Shown: one piece after another, positions 17,707-27,604 of the stretch
Numbering within the stretch: position 1 is the stretch's first letter
Layout: each line of letters opens with the position of its first letter
Assembly (NCBI RefSeq): GCF_011365745.1
Contig: NZ_JAAOBY010000010.1
Coordinates: 1 to 60,292 of the forward strand
DNA length: 60,292 bases
Source: Flavobacterium turcicum
GTDB lineage: Bacteria; Bacteroidota; Bacteroidia; Flavobacteriales; Flavobacteriaceae
Direction: 5' to 3'
Notes under the pieces: generated by a model
The model's database searches: none
Seen by the model: the letters and a program-made list of their open reading frames with translations, nothing else
Told to the model about the DNA's origin: nothing
Translations under genes and position numbers: made by a program

Positions 17707-17790
17707 GTGTCTAAAAAAAACAAAAAGGCAATTTTTGCTGTCTTACTCATACTTTTCTGTACAACATTTGTAGCAACAAACGTTAAATAA
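17707..17790 (+). CDS. Possible 27-residue small membrane peptide (doubtful)
   Basis: A GTG-initiated frame in the recG-RND gap would encode a Lys-rich N terminus (KKNKKA) followed by a hydrophobic stretch (IFAVLLILFCTTFVAT). This resembles a small single-span peptide or truncated signal sequence. No upstream motif or family supports it, and it may be chance. A -7-like TACATTTG occurs at 17625-17632. Confidence 0.15.
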   Translation: MSKKNKKAIFAVLLILFCTTFVATNVK

Positions 17791-17824
17791 AAATTAAGAA
17801 AAGTATCGGTACAGTAATAAAAGC

Positions 17825-17832
17825 TAAATTTG
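17825..17832 (+). promoter_or_regulatory. Candidate -7 element of the RND efflux operon
   Basis: TAAATTTG matches TAnnTTTG and lies about 50 bases before the adaptor gene. No TTTG occurs 19 bases upstream, so only half of the promoter is supported. No regulator gene adjoins this operon on its 5' side. Confidence 0.4.
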
Positions 17833-17880
17833 CTTTTAACTAAATTTATACAATCATAATCTTACTTTATACTTGACTCT

Positions 17881-18939
17881 ATGAAAATTAAATACTTATC
17901 CTATACCCTTTTAGCTGCCGGAATCATCGGTTTTATTGGTTACAGAATCATGGAAAACAAAAGTGAAAATGGTGATGGAAAAGATCCGAAAGGAAAAGGA
18001 AAAAAAATGAATGTGAGTGGAATTGTAATTAAAGCCCAAACATTTGATAACAATTTGTCACTTTCAGGTTCTATCGAAGCTAACGAGCAAGTAGAAATAA
18101 GAAGCGAAGTTTCAGGTATTGTTGAAGGTATTTATTTTCAAGAAGGAAGTAACGTAAGCAAAGGACAAGTTTTGTTCAAGGTAAATGATATTGAACTTAG
18201 AGCACAGCTTACGCAAATGCAAACTCGAGAAGGGCTAGCCTCCGAAAACGAACGCAGAGCGAAATTATTATTACAAAAAGAAGCCATCAGCCAAGAAGAA
18301 TATGATTTAGCCAGAGCAGATCTAAAATCGGCACAAGCACAAAGTTCGTTAATTCGTGCACAAATTGCTAAAACATCTGTTAGAGCACCATTTTCAGGAA
18401 AAATTGGTTTACGCAGTATTTCACCAGGAACATACATCACACCTACGGTTTTAGTAGCGAAATTGGTGAACACAAGCCGATTGAAAATTACTTTTTCGAT
18501 CCCAGAAAAATACGCCACACAAGTTAAAAACAATACTGTACTTCATTTCAAGGTGTCTGGCTCAGATGAAAAATATACCGCAACAGTTTACGCCATTGAA
18601 CCTGAAGTAGCTGTAGCAACTCGTACCCTTCAAGTTCGCGCTTTAGCCGACAATAAAAATGGAAAATTATTACCCGGAACATTTGCTGATGTTGACTTAC
18701 CACTTGACATAATTAAAGATGCCATCATTGTTCCTACCGAAGCGGTTATTCCGGTTCAAAATGGTAAAAAAGTTTTTATATCTAAAAATGGTCTTGCTCA
18801 AGAAGTGAATATCGAAACAACAACAAGAACAGCTACTTCGCTACTTGTTCTCTCAGGATTAAACGTAGGAGATACACTGATCACATCAGGCGTAATGTCA
18901 TTGAAAAATGAGGCCGAAATTGCCGTAAAAGTTAAATAG
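17881..18939 (+). CDS. RND efflux periplasmic adaptor (membrane fusion protein)
   Basis: This 352-residue HlyD/AcrA-like adaptor links the inner-membrane RND pump to the TolC-type outer-membrane channel. An N-terminal membrane anchor (about 5-23) is followed by a Lys/Gly-rich linker. Next come a lipoyl/barrel-sandwich half (SGSIEANEQVEIRSEVSG, 60-77), a coiled-coil hairpin (about 108-160), the second lipoyl half TSVRAPFSGKIGLRSISPG and beta-barrel domains. It is the first gene of a four-gene operon, 66 bases before the pump gene. The pump substrate is unknown. Confidence 0.94.
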   Translation: MKIKYLSYTLLAAGIIGFIGYRIMENKSENGDGKDPKGKGKKMNVSGIVIKAQTFDNNLSLSGSIEANEQVEIRSEVSGIVEGIYFQEGSNVSKGQVLFKVNDIELRAQLTQMQTREGLASENERRAKLLLQKEAISQEEYDLARADLKSAQAQSSLIRAQIAKTSVRAPFSGKIGLRSISPGTYITPTVLVAKLVNTSRLKITFSIPEKYATQVKNNTVLHFKVSGSDEKYTATVYAIEPEVAVATRTLQVRALADNKNGKLLPGTFADVDLPLDIIKDAIIVPTEAVIPVQNGKKVFISKNGLAQEVNIETTTRTATSLLVLSGLNVGDTLITSGVMSLKNEAEIAVKVK

Positions 18940-19005
18940 ATTCAAAAGGTAGATTTCTGAACAACACAAAAATCTAAAAACAGCAATCAAAAATTAAAAA
19001 TCTAA

Positions 19006-22000
19006 ATGAGTTTATCAACAACTAGTATTAGAAGACCTGTATTTACCATTGTAATTAATTTAGCCATTGTTTTATTTGGTTTAATTGGCTACACTTTTCT
19101 GGGCGTGAGGGAATTCCCTTCTATTGACCCCGCTCAAGTATCGATTCGAACAAATTACGCTGGTGCAAATGCTGATATTATCGAATCGCAAATCACAGAA
19201 CCACTTGAAAAAGCAATTAACTCGATTGATGGAATCCGAAACGTTACTTCGTCAAGTGCACAAGGAAGCAGTAACATCACCATCGAGTTTAACTTGGATA
19301 AAAACCTTGAAGACGCTGCTAATGATGTGCGTGATAAAGTATCGCAAGCCGTTCGAAACTTACCACAAGACATTGACTCACCACCAGTAGTTTCAAAAGC
19401 AGATGCCAATGGTGATGCCATTATTTCGATGACGGTTCAAAGTGACACTCGAAACGCTTTAGAATTGAGCGATTATGCTGAAAATGTAATTTCGCAACGT
19501 TTAGAAACTATCCCAGGAGTATCTGGAGTTCAAATTTGGGGGCAAAAACGCTACGCGATGCGTTTGTGGATTGATCCGGTAAAACTAGCTTCCTACGGTT
19601 GTACAGTAGCAGAAGTGAGAACCGCTTTAAACAAGCAAAATGTAGAATTACCATCTGGAAAACTTACCGGAAACAATACGGAATTAACGGTAAAAACTAT
19701 TGGGAACCTTTCAACAGCAGAAGAATTCAACAATATTATCATTCGTTCAGAAGGTGAAAAAGTAGTACGTTTAAGCGATGTTGGAAATGCAGTTTTAGGT
19801 CCTGAAAATACCGAAACCAAAATGACTCAATCAGGAACACCGCTTGTTGGAGTTGCTATTGTACCACTTCCGGGAGCCAATTATTTAGATATTTCGGCTG
19901 CATTTTACAAAGAATTTGAGCAACTAAAAAAAGACCTTCCAAAAGACATTAAATTAAATATTGCCATTGACAATACTGTTTTTGTAAAAAAATCAGTAAT
20001 CGAAGTAGCTGAAACTCTTGGAATTTCGATTGTTTTGGTAGTTTTGATCATTTTCTTATTCTTTAGAGATTGGGCTATCGCTTTCAGACCTTTAATAGAT
20101 ATTCCGGTATCACTTATTGCTACCTTTTTTATCATGTGGTTGTTCGGATTTTCAATCAATGTGTTAACACTTTTAGCCATTGTTTTGGCAACCGGTTTGG
20201 TTGTTGATGATGGTATTGTAGTAACGGAGAACATTTTCAAAAAAGTCGAAGAAGGAATGACGCCAATTGAGGCGGCAATTAAAGGATCAAACGAAATCTT
20301 TTTTGCAGTAATTTCAATTTCGGTAACCTTAGCCGCAGTGTTCCTACCAGTAATTTTCTTAGAAGGATTCGTAGGCCGACTGTTTCGAGAATTTGGAGTG
20401 GTGATTGGAGCCGCAGTTTTAATTTCTGCCTTTGTCTCCTTGACTTTAACACCAATGTTAAATGCTTATTTAATGAAAGGTGGCGAGCAGAAAAAGTCTA
20501 ATTTTTACATCAAAACAGAACCTTATTTTGAAAAATTAAATAGCAGTTACGCAAGCTCGTTAAGTTCTTTCATCAAAAACAAATGGTTGAGCTTCCCTAT
20601 TTTAATTGCTTGTTTTGGCTTGATTTACTTGTTTTATAGTTTGATTCAAAAAGAAACTGCGCCTTACGATGATCGTTCTGGTTTTGTAATGCGAATGTCT
20701 ACGCCTGAAGGCTCTTCATACGAATACACTGATCGATTCATGCAAGAAGTTTCGAAACTAGTAGATGATTCTATTCCGGGTAAAAAGGTAGCGCTCGTAA
20801 TTACGTCACCAGGTTTTGGTTCATCATCTGTAAACAGTGGATTCATCAGAGTTTCATTGGTACAACCAGACGAACGTAAAGATTCTCAGAAAGAAATTGC
20901 CGAAAAACTAACCAAGTGGACCAAGCAATATCCTGATGCAAAAACGTCTGTTATCGAACAGCCAACAATTGCTGTAAATCGTCGTGGTGGTTTGCCAATT
21001 CAGTACATCATTCAAGCACCTAACTTTGAAAAATTGCAAGAAAAGATTCCTGTTTTTATGGATGAGGTGGCTAAAAATCCAACCTTTGCTGTAAGTGATG
21101 TCAACTTGAAATTCAACAAACCTGAAGTCAATGTCACAATTGATAGAGAAAAAGCTGAAAGTTTGGGTATTTCAGTTATAGATATTGCCCAATCGCTGCA
21201 ACTTTCTTTAAGCGGTCAACGTTTTGGATATTTTATGCGAAATGGTAAACAGTACCAAGTTATTGGGCAGTTCGATCAAGATGACCGTTCAAAACCATTG
21301 GATTTAACCTCGATGTTTGTAAAAAACAGCGCAGGTGAATTAATTCAAATGGACAACGTAGTGACTATTGAGGAAAAAAGTAATCCGCCACAGTTGTACC
21401 ACAACAACCGTTATATGGCTGCAACAGTTTCTGCTGGTTTGGCACCTGGAAAAAGTATCAGTGACGGAATTGACGCTATGAACGAAATCAAAGCTAAAGT
21501 TCTAGATGATAGTTTTACAACCGATTTAGGTGGCGAATCTCGCGATTTTGTTGAAAGTAGTTCGAATACTGCTTTCGCCTTCGGTTTAGCTTTACTTTTA
21601 ATTTTCTTGATATTAGCAGCACAATTCGAAAGTTTTATCGATCCATTTATAATCATTTTAACCGTACCCATGGCTGTTGCTGGTGCATTGTTCTCATTGT
21701 GGCTATTTGATCAAACTTGGAACATTTTTAGTCAAATTGGAACCGTAATGCTAATTGGTTTGGTTACCAAAAATGGAATCCTGATCGTCGAATTTGCCAA
21801 CCAACTCCGTGAACAAGGAAAGCCAAAATTAGAAGCAATTCTCGAAGCTTCTGAAGCACGTTTGCGACCAATTTTAATGACCAGTTTGGCAATATCATTA
21901 GGTGCATTACCAATTGCTTTGTCTTTAGGAGCGGCATCTACAAGTCGTATTGGTATGGGAGTTGTTATCGTAGGAGGAACTATTTTTTCTCTCGTATTAA

Positions 22001-22101
22001 CATTGTTTGTTATTCCAGCCATGTATTTAATGTGGTCTAAAGCACGTAAACATTATCCTGAATTTGACCGTATTGAAGAGTACGAGAAAGAATTCAAATA
22101 A
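19006..22101 (+). CDS. RND-family efflux pump permease (AcrB/MdtB type)
   Basis: This 1031-residue inner-membrane proton antiporter has the HAE-1 layout: TM1 at about 10-30, a first periplasmic loop, TM2-6, TM7 and a second loop, then TM8-12. The proton-relay motif GLVVDDGIVVTENIFKKVEEG near TM4 contains the Asp pair used by drug pumps. The matching second-half motif is GLVTKNGILIVEFANQLREQG. The opening SIRRPVFTIVINLAIVLFGL is typical. Multidrug or envelope-stress compounds are likely substrates. It sits between its adaptor and outer-membrane genes. Confidence 0.96.
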   Translation: MSLSTTSIRRPVFTIVINLAIVLFGLIGYTFLGVREFPSIDPAQVSIRTNYAGANADIIESQITEPLEKAINSIDGIRNVTSSSAQGSSNITIEFNLDKNLEDAANDVRDKVSQAVRNLPQDIDSPPVVSKADANGDAIISMTVQSDTRNALELSDYAENVISQRLETIPGVSGVQIWGQKRYAMRLWIDPVKLASYGCTVAEVRTALNKQNVELPSGKLTGNNTELTVKTIGNLSTAEEFNNIIIRSEGEKVVRLSDVGNAVLGPENTETKMTQSGTPLVGVAIVPLPGANYLDISAAFYKEFEQLKKDLPKDIKLNIAIDNTVFVKKSVIEVAETLGISIVLVVLIIFLFFRDWAIAFRPLIDIPVSLIATFFIMWLFGFSINVLTLLAIVLATGLVVDDGIVVTENIFKKVEEGMTPIEAAIKGSNEIFFAVISISVTLAAVFLPVIFLEGFVGRLFREFGVVIGAAVLISAFVSLTLTPMLNAYLMKGGEQKKSNFYIKTEPYFEKLNSSYASSLSSFIKNKWLSFPILIACFGLIYLFYSLIQKETAPYDDRSGFVMRMSTPEGSSYEYTDRFMQEVSKLVDDSIPGKKVALVITSPGFGSSSVNSGFIRVSLVQPDERKDSQKEIAEKLTKWTKQYPDAKTSVIEQPTIAVNRRGGLPIQYIIQAPNFEKLQEKIPVFMDEVAKNPTFAVSDVNLKFNKPEVNVTIDREKAESLGISVIDIAQSLQLSLSGQRFGYFMRNGKQYQVIGQFDQDDRSKPLDLTSMFVKNSAGELIQMDNVVTIEEKSNPPQLYHNNRYMAATVSAGLAPGKSISDGIDAMNEIKAKVLDDSFTTDLGGESRDFVESSSNTAFAFGLALLLIFLILAAQFESFIDPFIIILTVPMAVAGALFSLWLFDQTWNIFSQIGTVMLIGLVTKNGILIVEFANQLREQGKPKLEAILEASEARLRPILMTSLAISLGALPIALSLGAASTSRIGMGVVIVGGTIFSLVLTLFVIPAMYLMWSKARKHYPEFDRIEEYEKEFK

Positions 22102-22160
22102 AATTAAGTAATTGTATTCAAGCCAAATAGCCATTTTTTTTGGCACGAAAAATTAGAAGA

Positions 22161-23474
22161 ATGACAAATTTTAAAAAACATATCGCAACCGGACTGTTCC
22201 TATTTTTATGCTGTTCAAACGGTTTTGCGCAAGAAGTACTTTCTCTAGAAAACGCTGTAAAAACGGCATTAGAGAATAATTACGATATTAAAATTGGACG
22301 TAATAATCTTGATGTTCAAAAGATAAATAATGCTATTGGTAACGCTGGAATGCTACCTACGTTAACTGCAAATGTTTTGGATAACAACAGTATTCAAAAT
22401 AGTTCGCAAATAAGGCAGGATGGTACACAAAACGAATTAGATAATGCCAAAAATAACAATCTAACCTACGGTGTTGGATTGGATTGGACTATTTTTGATG
22501 GTATGCGTATGTTTGCACGCAGAGATCAATTAAAAGAATTACAAAAGCTTGGTGAAGCGCAATTGAAACTCACTATTCTGACTAGAATTAGTGATGTCAA
22601 TACAGCCTATTACGATTTGGTGCAGCAGCAGCAACAATTAGCAGCTCTTGATACGACTATTGTAATTTCTAACCAACGATTAGCATTGGCTCAAAACCGA
22701 TTTACAATTGGTAAGGCATCAAAACTTGAAGTTTTAAATGCACAAGTGGACTTAAATACAGATCAAGTCGCACTTTTGCGTCAAAAAGAATTGTACGCTA
22801 ATAGTAAAATTTTACTCAATCAACTTCTCGCACGTGATGTGACAACTGATTTTAAAGTAGTAGATGAACTAGCTGTCGATTCGTTTTTAACTTTACCAGA
22901 GTTGAAAGCCTTAGCTGAAAAACAAAACCCTCAATTAGAAGCTCAAATCATCAATAAGAGAGTGGCTGAATTAGAGCTAAAACAAGTAAAAGCTGCGCGC
23001 TACCCTACTTTGAGAGTGAATACGGCCTACAATTTTTCAGAAAGTGAAAGTAGTTTAGGATTTGTTAGAGAATCGCAATCCAGAGGTTTTAATTACGGAT
23101 TTACGGCTTCCGTTAATATTTTCGATGGTTTTGCACAAAACAGAAACGAGAAAATCGCAAAATTACAAGTAGCTAATTCTAAACTGACGATTGATAAGCA
23201 AAATCTGACTCTTAATGCGCAGTTGGCTTCCTCCTACCAAACGTATTTGACTAATTTAGAACTGATTCGTTTAGAAGAAAAAAACGAAGCTATTGCACAA
23301 CAAAACTTAACAATTACTTTAGATAAATTCCGAATTGGAACTATTACCACTTTAGAATTTAGAACAGCGCAGTTAAATTATGTGAATGCTAAAGTACGTT
23401 ACAGCAATGCTCAATTTCAAGGTAAACTATCTGAAATTGCTTTACGTGAATTGGCTGGTAATTTGGTTTTTTAA
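22161..23474 (+). CDS. TolC-family outer-membrane efflux protein
   Basis: This 437-residue protein is counted from ATG at 22161 (MTNFKKHIATGLF), which gives a clean signal peptide ending FAQ; a TTG seven codons upstream is less likely. It contains two outer-membrane-efflux-protein repeats, typical of TolC-like channels: long helices with NxxLDVQKI near 40 and DFxRIGTIT-like TLDKFRIGTITTLEFRTAQL near 393-412. It lies 59 bases after the pump gene and supplies the exit duct of the complex. Confidence 0.94.
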   Translation: MTNFKKHIATGLFLFLCCSNGFAQEVLSLENAVKTALENNYDIKIGRNNLDVQKINNAIGNAGMLPTLTANVLDNNSIQNSSQIRQDGTQNELDNAKNNNLTYGVGLDWTIFDGMRMFARRDQLKELQKLGEAQLKLTILTRISDVNTAYYDLVQQQQQLAALDTTIVISNQRLALAQNRFTIGKASKLEVLNAQVDLNTDQVALLRQKELYANSKILLNQLLARDVTTDFKVVDELAVDSFLTLPELKALAEKQNPQLEAQIINKRVAELELKQVKAARYPTLRVNTAYNFSESESSLGFVRESQSRGFNYGFTASVNIFDGFAQNRNEKIAKLQVANSKLTIDKQNLTLNAQLASSYQTYLTNLELIRLEEKNEAIAQQNLTITLDKFRIGTITTLEFRTAQLNYVNAKVRYSNAQFQGKLSEIALRELAGNLVF

Positions 23475-23502
23475 TTACTTTTACAACAGTAAAAAAAACA
23501 AA

Positions 23503-24366
23503 ATGGTTTCGTACAACACCAAAGATTGGTTTACATTTATATTCCGCTTTCACAAAGCAGATACTTTTAGAAAATTATTTCCAGTGATGATTGCCATTGG
23601 GTTTTATTCGGGAATAGTTGGTTATGTTGAAGTAGAATATTGGAAATTAGCCGAAGACAGTTATGTCAGAAACATAACCATCATGCACGGAATGCTGGGA
23701 TTTGTAATCTCCCTTTTGCTTGTTTTTCGAACCAATACTGCATATGATCGTTGGTGGGAAGGCCGAAAATTATGGGGCGCTTTGGTAAACAACAGTCGCA
23801 ATCTTGCTTTGAAACTAGCTGCGATTCTCAAAAACGAAGAAGATGTAGCTTTTTTTAGAAATCTAATTCCAAATTACGCTTTTGTTTTAAACTTGCATTT
23901 GAAGGACGAAGCAACGAGCCAACAATTAAATGAAAACTTAGTTATTGATTTGGATCAAGAAAAACATAGGCCTAATCAAGTGGCTAAGCTGATGTTTGAA
24001 AGAATAAATTCATTATACAACGATAAAAAAATTACAGGTGACCAACTTATCATTTTGAACGAAGAATTGAAGTCGTTTACTGATATTTGCGGTGCTTGTG
24101 AAAGGATTAAAAACACTCCAATTCCCTACTCCTACAGTGCATTTATTAAAAAGTTTATCTTTTTTTATGTAATGACTTTACCTTTTGGATATTCTTTTAA
24201 TTTGGGGTATTACGTTGTTCCAGTAGTTGTATTTATTTTTTATGTCTTGGCAAGTTTGGAATTAATTGCTGAAGAAATCGAAGAACCTTTTGGTACCGAT
24301 GAAAACGATTTGCCAACGCAAAAAATTAGTCAAAACATCCAGAGACACGTCAACGAATTACTGTAA
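23503..24366 (+). CDS. Bestrophin-family anion channel protein
   Basis: The 287-residue protein is counted from MVSYNTKDWFTF; an upstream frame start would overlap the TolC-like gene and lacks family likeness. Bestrophin signatures are the first helix RKLFPVMIAIGFYSGIV and FRTNTAYDRWWEGRKLWGALV at about 76-96, plus the C-terminal LIAEEIEEPFGTDENDLP. Bacterial members form pentameric cation or anion channels. It starts 28 bases after the outer-membrane efflux gene and is probably cotranscribed with the pump; a functional link is not established. Confidence 0.92.
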   Translation: MVSYNTKDWFTFIFRFHKADTFRKLFPVMIAIGFYSGIVGYVEVEYWKLAEDSYVRNITIMHGMLGFVISLLLVFRTNTAYDRWWEGRKLWGALVNNSRNLALKLAAILKNEEDVAFFRNLIPNYAFVLNLHLKDEATSQQLNENLVIDLDQEKHRPNQVAKLMFERINSLYNDKKITGDQLIILNEELKSFTDICGACERIKNTPIPYSYSAFIKKFIFFYVMTLPFGYSFNLGYYVVPVVVFIFYVLASLELIAEEIEEPFGTDENDLPTQKISQNIQRHVNELL

Positions 24367-24439
24367 AAATGTTAAAGTAAATTACCGAATAAAGCTTTTT
24401 TAGTATATTTATACTTCCCTCATCGAAAAGTAATATACT

Positions 24440-25363
24440 ATGAATAATAACCGCTATTTCATTCAGCCACCACTGTTATCTAACGAAAAATCACTTAAAA
24501 CTTTAGTAGAAAACAGAACTGTTTACGGTTTGAACCATTGCGAGTTAAATTTATTCGAAACTTACGAATCCTCAATGGCTGTGCCTTTACAGTTCAATGA
24601 TTTGGTGGTAACTAGTATGCTTCGAGGTAAAAAAGTAATGCACCTTTTTGATGACCCAAGTTTTGTTTATTTACCTGGCGAAACTGTTGTGATTCCGTCA
24701 AATGTAGCTATGAAAATTGACTTTCCAGAGGCTTCAAGTCACAACCCCACACAATGCTTAGCGCTTGCCATTGACCAAGTAAAAATTACAGATACACTCC
24801 AATTTTTGAACGAACGTTATCCAAAGGAAGGAAACAATCAGTTTTGGCAGCTTAATTACCAAAATTATTTTTTCTACAACAATATTGAATTAGCTACAAC
24901 TATCAATAAACTAATTCAGGAATGCATGAGCACATCGATCACCAAGGATGTTCTCGCTGATTTGACATTACAAGAATTATTAATCCGCATTATACAATCG
25001 CAAGCTACTCAATCTTTAGAAGAAGGAACTTCAACGGATCCTAATAATCCTATGACCCAAATTGTAGCATTTATCAGGGAAAATATAAAAGAAAATTTCA
25101 ACATGAAGCAGCTTAGCGACAAAGTATCTATGAGCACAAGCTCTTTTTATCGCTATTTCAAACGCGAACTAGGCATGAGTCCTGTAGAATTTATTCACGT
25201 AGAAAAAATGCGTTGTGCCAAACAATTACTTAAAAATCCAGCGATTCAAATTAATGAAGTTTGCTATTTATCTGGTTTTGAAGATTGTAATTATTTCATT
25301 CGATTGTTCAAAAAGCACGAAGGCATCACGCCAAAACAATACCAACAACTGTTTGTAAATTAG
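24440..25363 (+). CDS. AraC-family transcriptional regulator
   Basis: This 307-residue protein has an AraC_N-type ligand domain (about 20-190) and two helix-turn-helix motifs at the C terminus: MKQLSDKVSMSTSSFYRYFK and INEVCYLSGFEDCNYFIRLF, ending GITPKQYQQLF. It faces the DUF779 and aldehyde dehydrogenase genes tail to tail, one base apart. This same trio recurs in many bacteria, so it likely controls them in response to an alcohol or aldehyde (inference from context). The regulated promoters were not identified. Confidence 0.93.
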   Translation: MNNNRYFIQPPLLSNEKSLKTLVENRTVYGLNHCELNLFETYESSMAVPLQFNDLVVTSMLRGKKVMHLFDDPSFVYLPGETVVIPSNVAMKIDFPEASSHNPTQCLALAIDQVKITDTLQFLNERYPKEGNNQFWQLNYQNYFFYNNIELATTINKLIQECMSTSITKDVLADLTLQELLIRIIQSQATQSLEEGTSTDPNNPMTQIVAFIRENIKENFNMKQLSDKVSMSTSSFYRYFKRELGMSPVEFIHVEKMRCAKQLLKNPAIQINEVCYLSGFEDCNYFIRLFKKHEGITPKQYQQLFVN

Positions 25364-25364
25364 T

Positions 25365-25739
25365 CTATTCTATAAATCGCAGCGGTTCTAAATCAAGAAG
25401 TTCTTCTTCTGAAAACAAACGATATTCAATTCGAAATGTCTTTTTAAGTGGAGTTTCCAATGAAAAGCCTCCTACGCCAAAGCCATCCAAAACATCAAGG
25501 GTAAAATGAGCATGTTTCCAATATTCAAATAAATCTTTATCCACCCAAAACTCTGTGTTTTCAATTGTACCAATACATACATCGCCATAGCGTTGGTAAA
25601 AACCTCCTTTTTCAAAACATTGCGGCTGCGTTCCCTCACAGCAACCTCCTGCTTGATAAAACATCAAATCACCATGTTTTTCTTGTAAAATGTGTATTAA
25701 ATCAATCGCTTTTTGAGTAGCATGAATTCGTTTTTTCAT
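25365..25739 (-). CDS. DUF779 protein, partner of aldehyde dehydrogenase
   Basis: This 124-residue DUF779 protein has the family core MFYQAGGCCEGTQPQCF at about 27-43 (three Cys), IGTIENTEFWVDKDLFEYWKH and the terminal GFGVGGFSLETPLKKTFR. The cysteine cluster suggests metal or redox chemistry, but no reaction is known to me. DUF779 genes usually sit beside NAD-dependent aldehyde dehydrogenases, as here. A hairpin separates it from the dehydrogenase gene on the same strand, so its expression may depend on readthrough. Confidence 0.9.
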   Translation of the reverse strand: MKKRIHATQKAIDLIHILQEKHGDLMFYQAGGCCEGTQPQCFEKGGFYQRYGDVCIGTIENTEFWVDKDLFEYWKHAHFTLDVLDGFGVGGFSLETPLKKTFRIEYRLFSEEELLDLEPLRFIE

Positions 25740-25756
25740 TTTTTTGTCTTTAAAAT

Positions 25757-25790
25757 AAAACCTGGCAAATTGAAGTACTTGCCAGGTTTT
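25757..25790 (-). terminator. Hairpin between aldehyde dehydrogenase and DUF779 genes
   Basis: A perfect 12-bp stem (AAAACCTGGCAA and its complement) with a 10-base loop is followed on the minus strand by TTTTATTTT. It lies 26 bases after the dehydrogenase stop and 17 bases before the DUF779 start. It would end most dehydrogenase transcripts or protect their 3' end, leaving DUF779 with lower expression. Confidence 0.75.
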
Positions 25791-25815
25791 GAATTGAACA
25801 ATCTATTGTAACCAA

Positions 25816-27321
25816 TTAAAAGAAACCTAATTTATTTTTATCGTAAGAAATAAGCATATTTTTAGTCTGACGGTAATGACCCAACATCATTTTATGGTTT
25901 TCACGACCAATTCCTGATTGTTTGTACCCTCCAAACGGAGCTCCTGCAGGATATGAATGGTACTGATTAATCCAAACACGACCAGCTTGAATAGCTCTTG
26001 GAACCTGATAAATTTCATGAGCGTCGCGCGTCCATAAACCAGCGCCCAAACCATAAATGGTGTCATTTGCAATTTCGATGGCTTCCTCAGTTGTTTTGAA
26101 AGTAGTCACTGCTAAAACAGGTCCGAAAATTTCCTCTTGAAAGATTCTCATTTTGTTATGCCCTTTAAAAAGAGTTGGTTTAATGTAATAACCACCCTCT
26201 AATTCCCCGTCGTGAGTGTTTTCTAAACCGCCAGTAAGCAACTCTGCTCCTTCTTCTTTTCCTAATTTAATGTAGGATAGAATTTTTTCCTTCTGAATCA
26301 TCGAAGTTTGAGCACCCATCATGGTATTTTTATCCAAAGGATGTCCTGTTTCAATTGCTTCGGTACGTTCAATTACTTTGGCAATAAACTTATCATAGAT
26401 ATCTTCGTGTACCAATAAACGTGATGGACAGGTACAAATTTCACCTTGGTTTAAGGCGAACATCACAGCACCTTCGACTGCTTTATCAAAAAATTCATCA
26501 TCAGCATCTGCCACTGATTTCATAAAAATATTTGGTGATTTCCCGCCAAGTTCTAAGGTTACTGGAATAATATTCTCTGTGGCATATTGCATAACCAAAC
26601 GTCCTGTAGGAGTTGATCCTGTAAAGGCAGCTTTTGAAACTTTTTTGTTGGTTACCAAGGCTCTTCCTAACTCAGAACCAAATCCATTAACGATGTTTAC
26701 AACTCCAGGAGGCAATACATCTCCTATCAATTCCATTAAGATTAAAATTGATATCGGAGTACTCTCAGCTGGTTTAAGCACTACTGTATTTCCTGCTGCA
26801 AGCGCTGGAGCCAGTTTCCACACTGCCATTAAAATAGGGAAATTCCATGGGATGATTTGCGCAACAACCCCAAGAGGTTCGCTTAATGCAATCGAAACTG
26901 TTTGCGAATCTAATTCGGTTATTGAGCTTTCTTCGGCACGAATTACACTTGCAAAATATCTAAAATGATCTATCGCTAGAGGCAAATCGGCCGCAAGAGT
27001 TTCGCGAACTGCTTTTCCGTTGTCTATGGTTTCTACAATTGCTAAATATTCTAAATTATCTTCGATTATTTGGGCAATTTTATTTAATTGAACACTTCTC
27101 TCGGTTACTGATGTTTTTCCCCAAGTTTTGAAAGCATCGTAAGCCGCATCGACAGCCAAATCAAGATCCGCTTTGTTTGAATGAGCTGCTTGCGTAAATA
27201 CTTTTCCATCAATTGGTGAAACAACATCAAAATAAGTTCCACTTGTTGGCGCAACAAATTTACCGCCAATATAATTATCATATTTTGCCTTAAATTCAGG
27301 TCTTTTGAACACATTATCCAT
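25816..27321 (-). CDS. NAD(P)-dependent aldehyde dehydrogenase
   Basis: This 501-residue enzyme oxidises an aldehyde to its acid. Visible are the Rossmann motif [11 protein letters not shown], general base Glu in [14 protein letters not shown], and the nucleophile in [16 protein letters not shown] (Cys in EICTCPS, near 298-303). The close match of [15 protein letters not shown] at the start and [17 protein letters not shown] near the end points to the ExaC/AldA-like acetaldehyde class. The neighbouring DUF779 and AraC genes fit use in alcohol or aldehyde catabolism. The substrate is not certain. Confidence 0.94.
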   Translation of the reverse strand: MDNVFKRPEFKAKYDNYIGGKFVAPTSGTYFDVVSPIDGKVFTQAAHSNKADLDLAVDAAYDAFKTWGKTSVTERSVQLNKIAQIIEDNLEYLAIVETIDNGKAVRETLAADLPLAIDHFRYFASVIRAEESSITELDSQTVSIALSEPLGVVAQIIPWNFPILMAVWKLAPALAAGNTVVLKPAESTPISILILMELIGDVLPPGVVNIVNGFGSELGRALVTNKKVSKAAFTGSTPTGRLVMQYATENIIPVTLELGGKSPNIFMKSVADADDEFFDKAVEGAVMFALNQGEICTCPSRLLVHEDIYDKFIAKVIERTEAIETGHPLDKNTMMGAQTSMIQKEKILSYIKLGKEEGAELLTGGLENTHDGELEGGYYIKPTLFKGHNKMRIFQEEIFGPVLAVTTFKTTEEAIEIANDTIYGLGAGLWTRDAHEIYQVPRAIQAGRVWINQYHSYPAGAPFGGYKQSGIGRENHKMMLGHYRQTKNMLISYDKNKLGFF

Positions 27322-27343
27322 AGTAGTACGTTTTATGTTTTTT

Positions 27344-27351
27344 CAAATTTA
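27344..27351 (-). promoter_or_regulatory. Candidate -7 element of the aldehyde dehydrogenase gene
   Basis: TAAATTTG on the minus strand fits TAnnTTTG and lies about 22 bases before the start codon, giving a short leader. No -33 TTTG at 19 bases is seen, which could mean it needs an activator such as the neighbouring AraC protein. Confidence 0.4.
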
Positions 27352-27523
27352 GCAACCCAATTCCAAAAAATATAGTACGATAGTATCAATTAGTAGCATA
27401 AAATTTCCAAATACATTTTTTTAAGAACTATTTATTACACATTTCACATTTAATTAGGTTTTCATATCGAAAAAGAACAACTGAACAATGCTAATGAAAC
27501 CGTTTAAAAAAGCAAAAAAATTG

Positions 27524-27555
27524 TTTCTTTCTACACGCTTCAATCCTTATATTTG
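27524..27555 (+). promoter_or_regulatory. Promoter of pheT
   Basis: TTTC (27524-27527), 20 bases and TATATTTG (27548-27555) give a near match to TTTG-N19-TAnnTTTG. Transcription would start about 40 bases before the pheT ATG. No leader peptide or T-box-like structure is seen in this short leader. Confidence 0.6.
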
Positions 27556-27604
27556 CACACAGTTTCTAAAATGAAGCTCTTTGCACTTTTATTAAAATTA
27601 TCAC

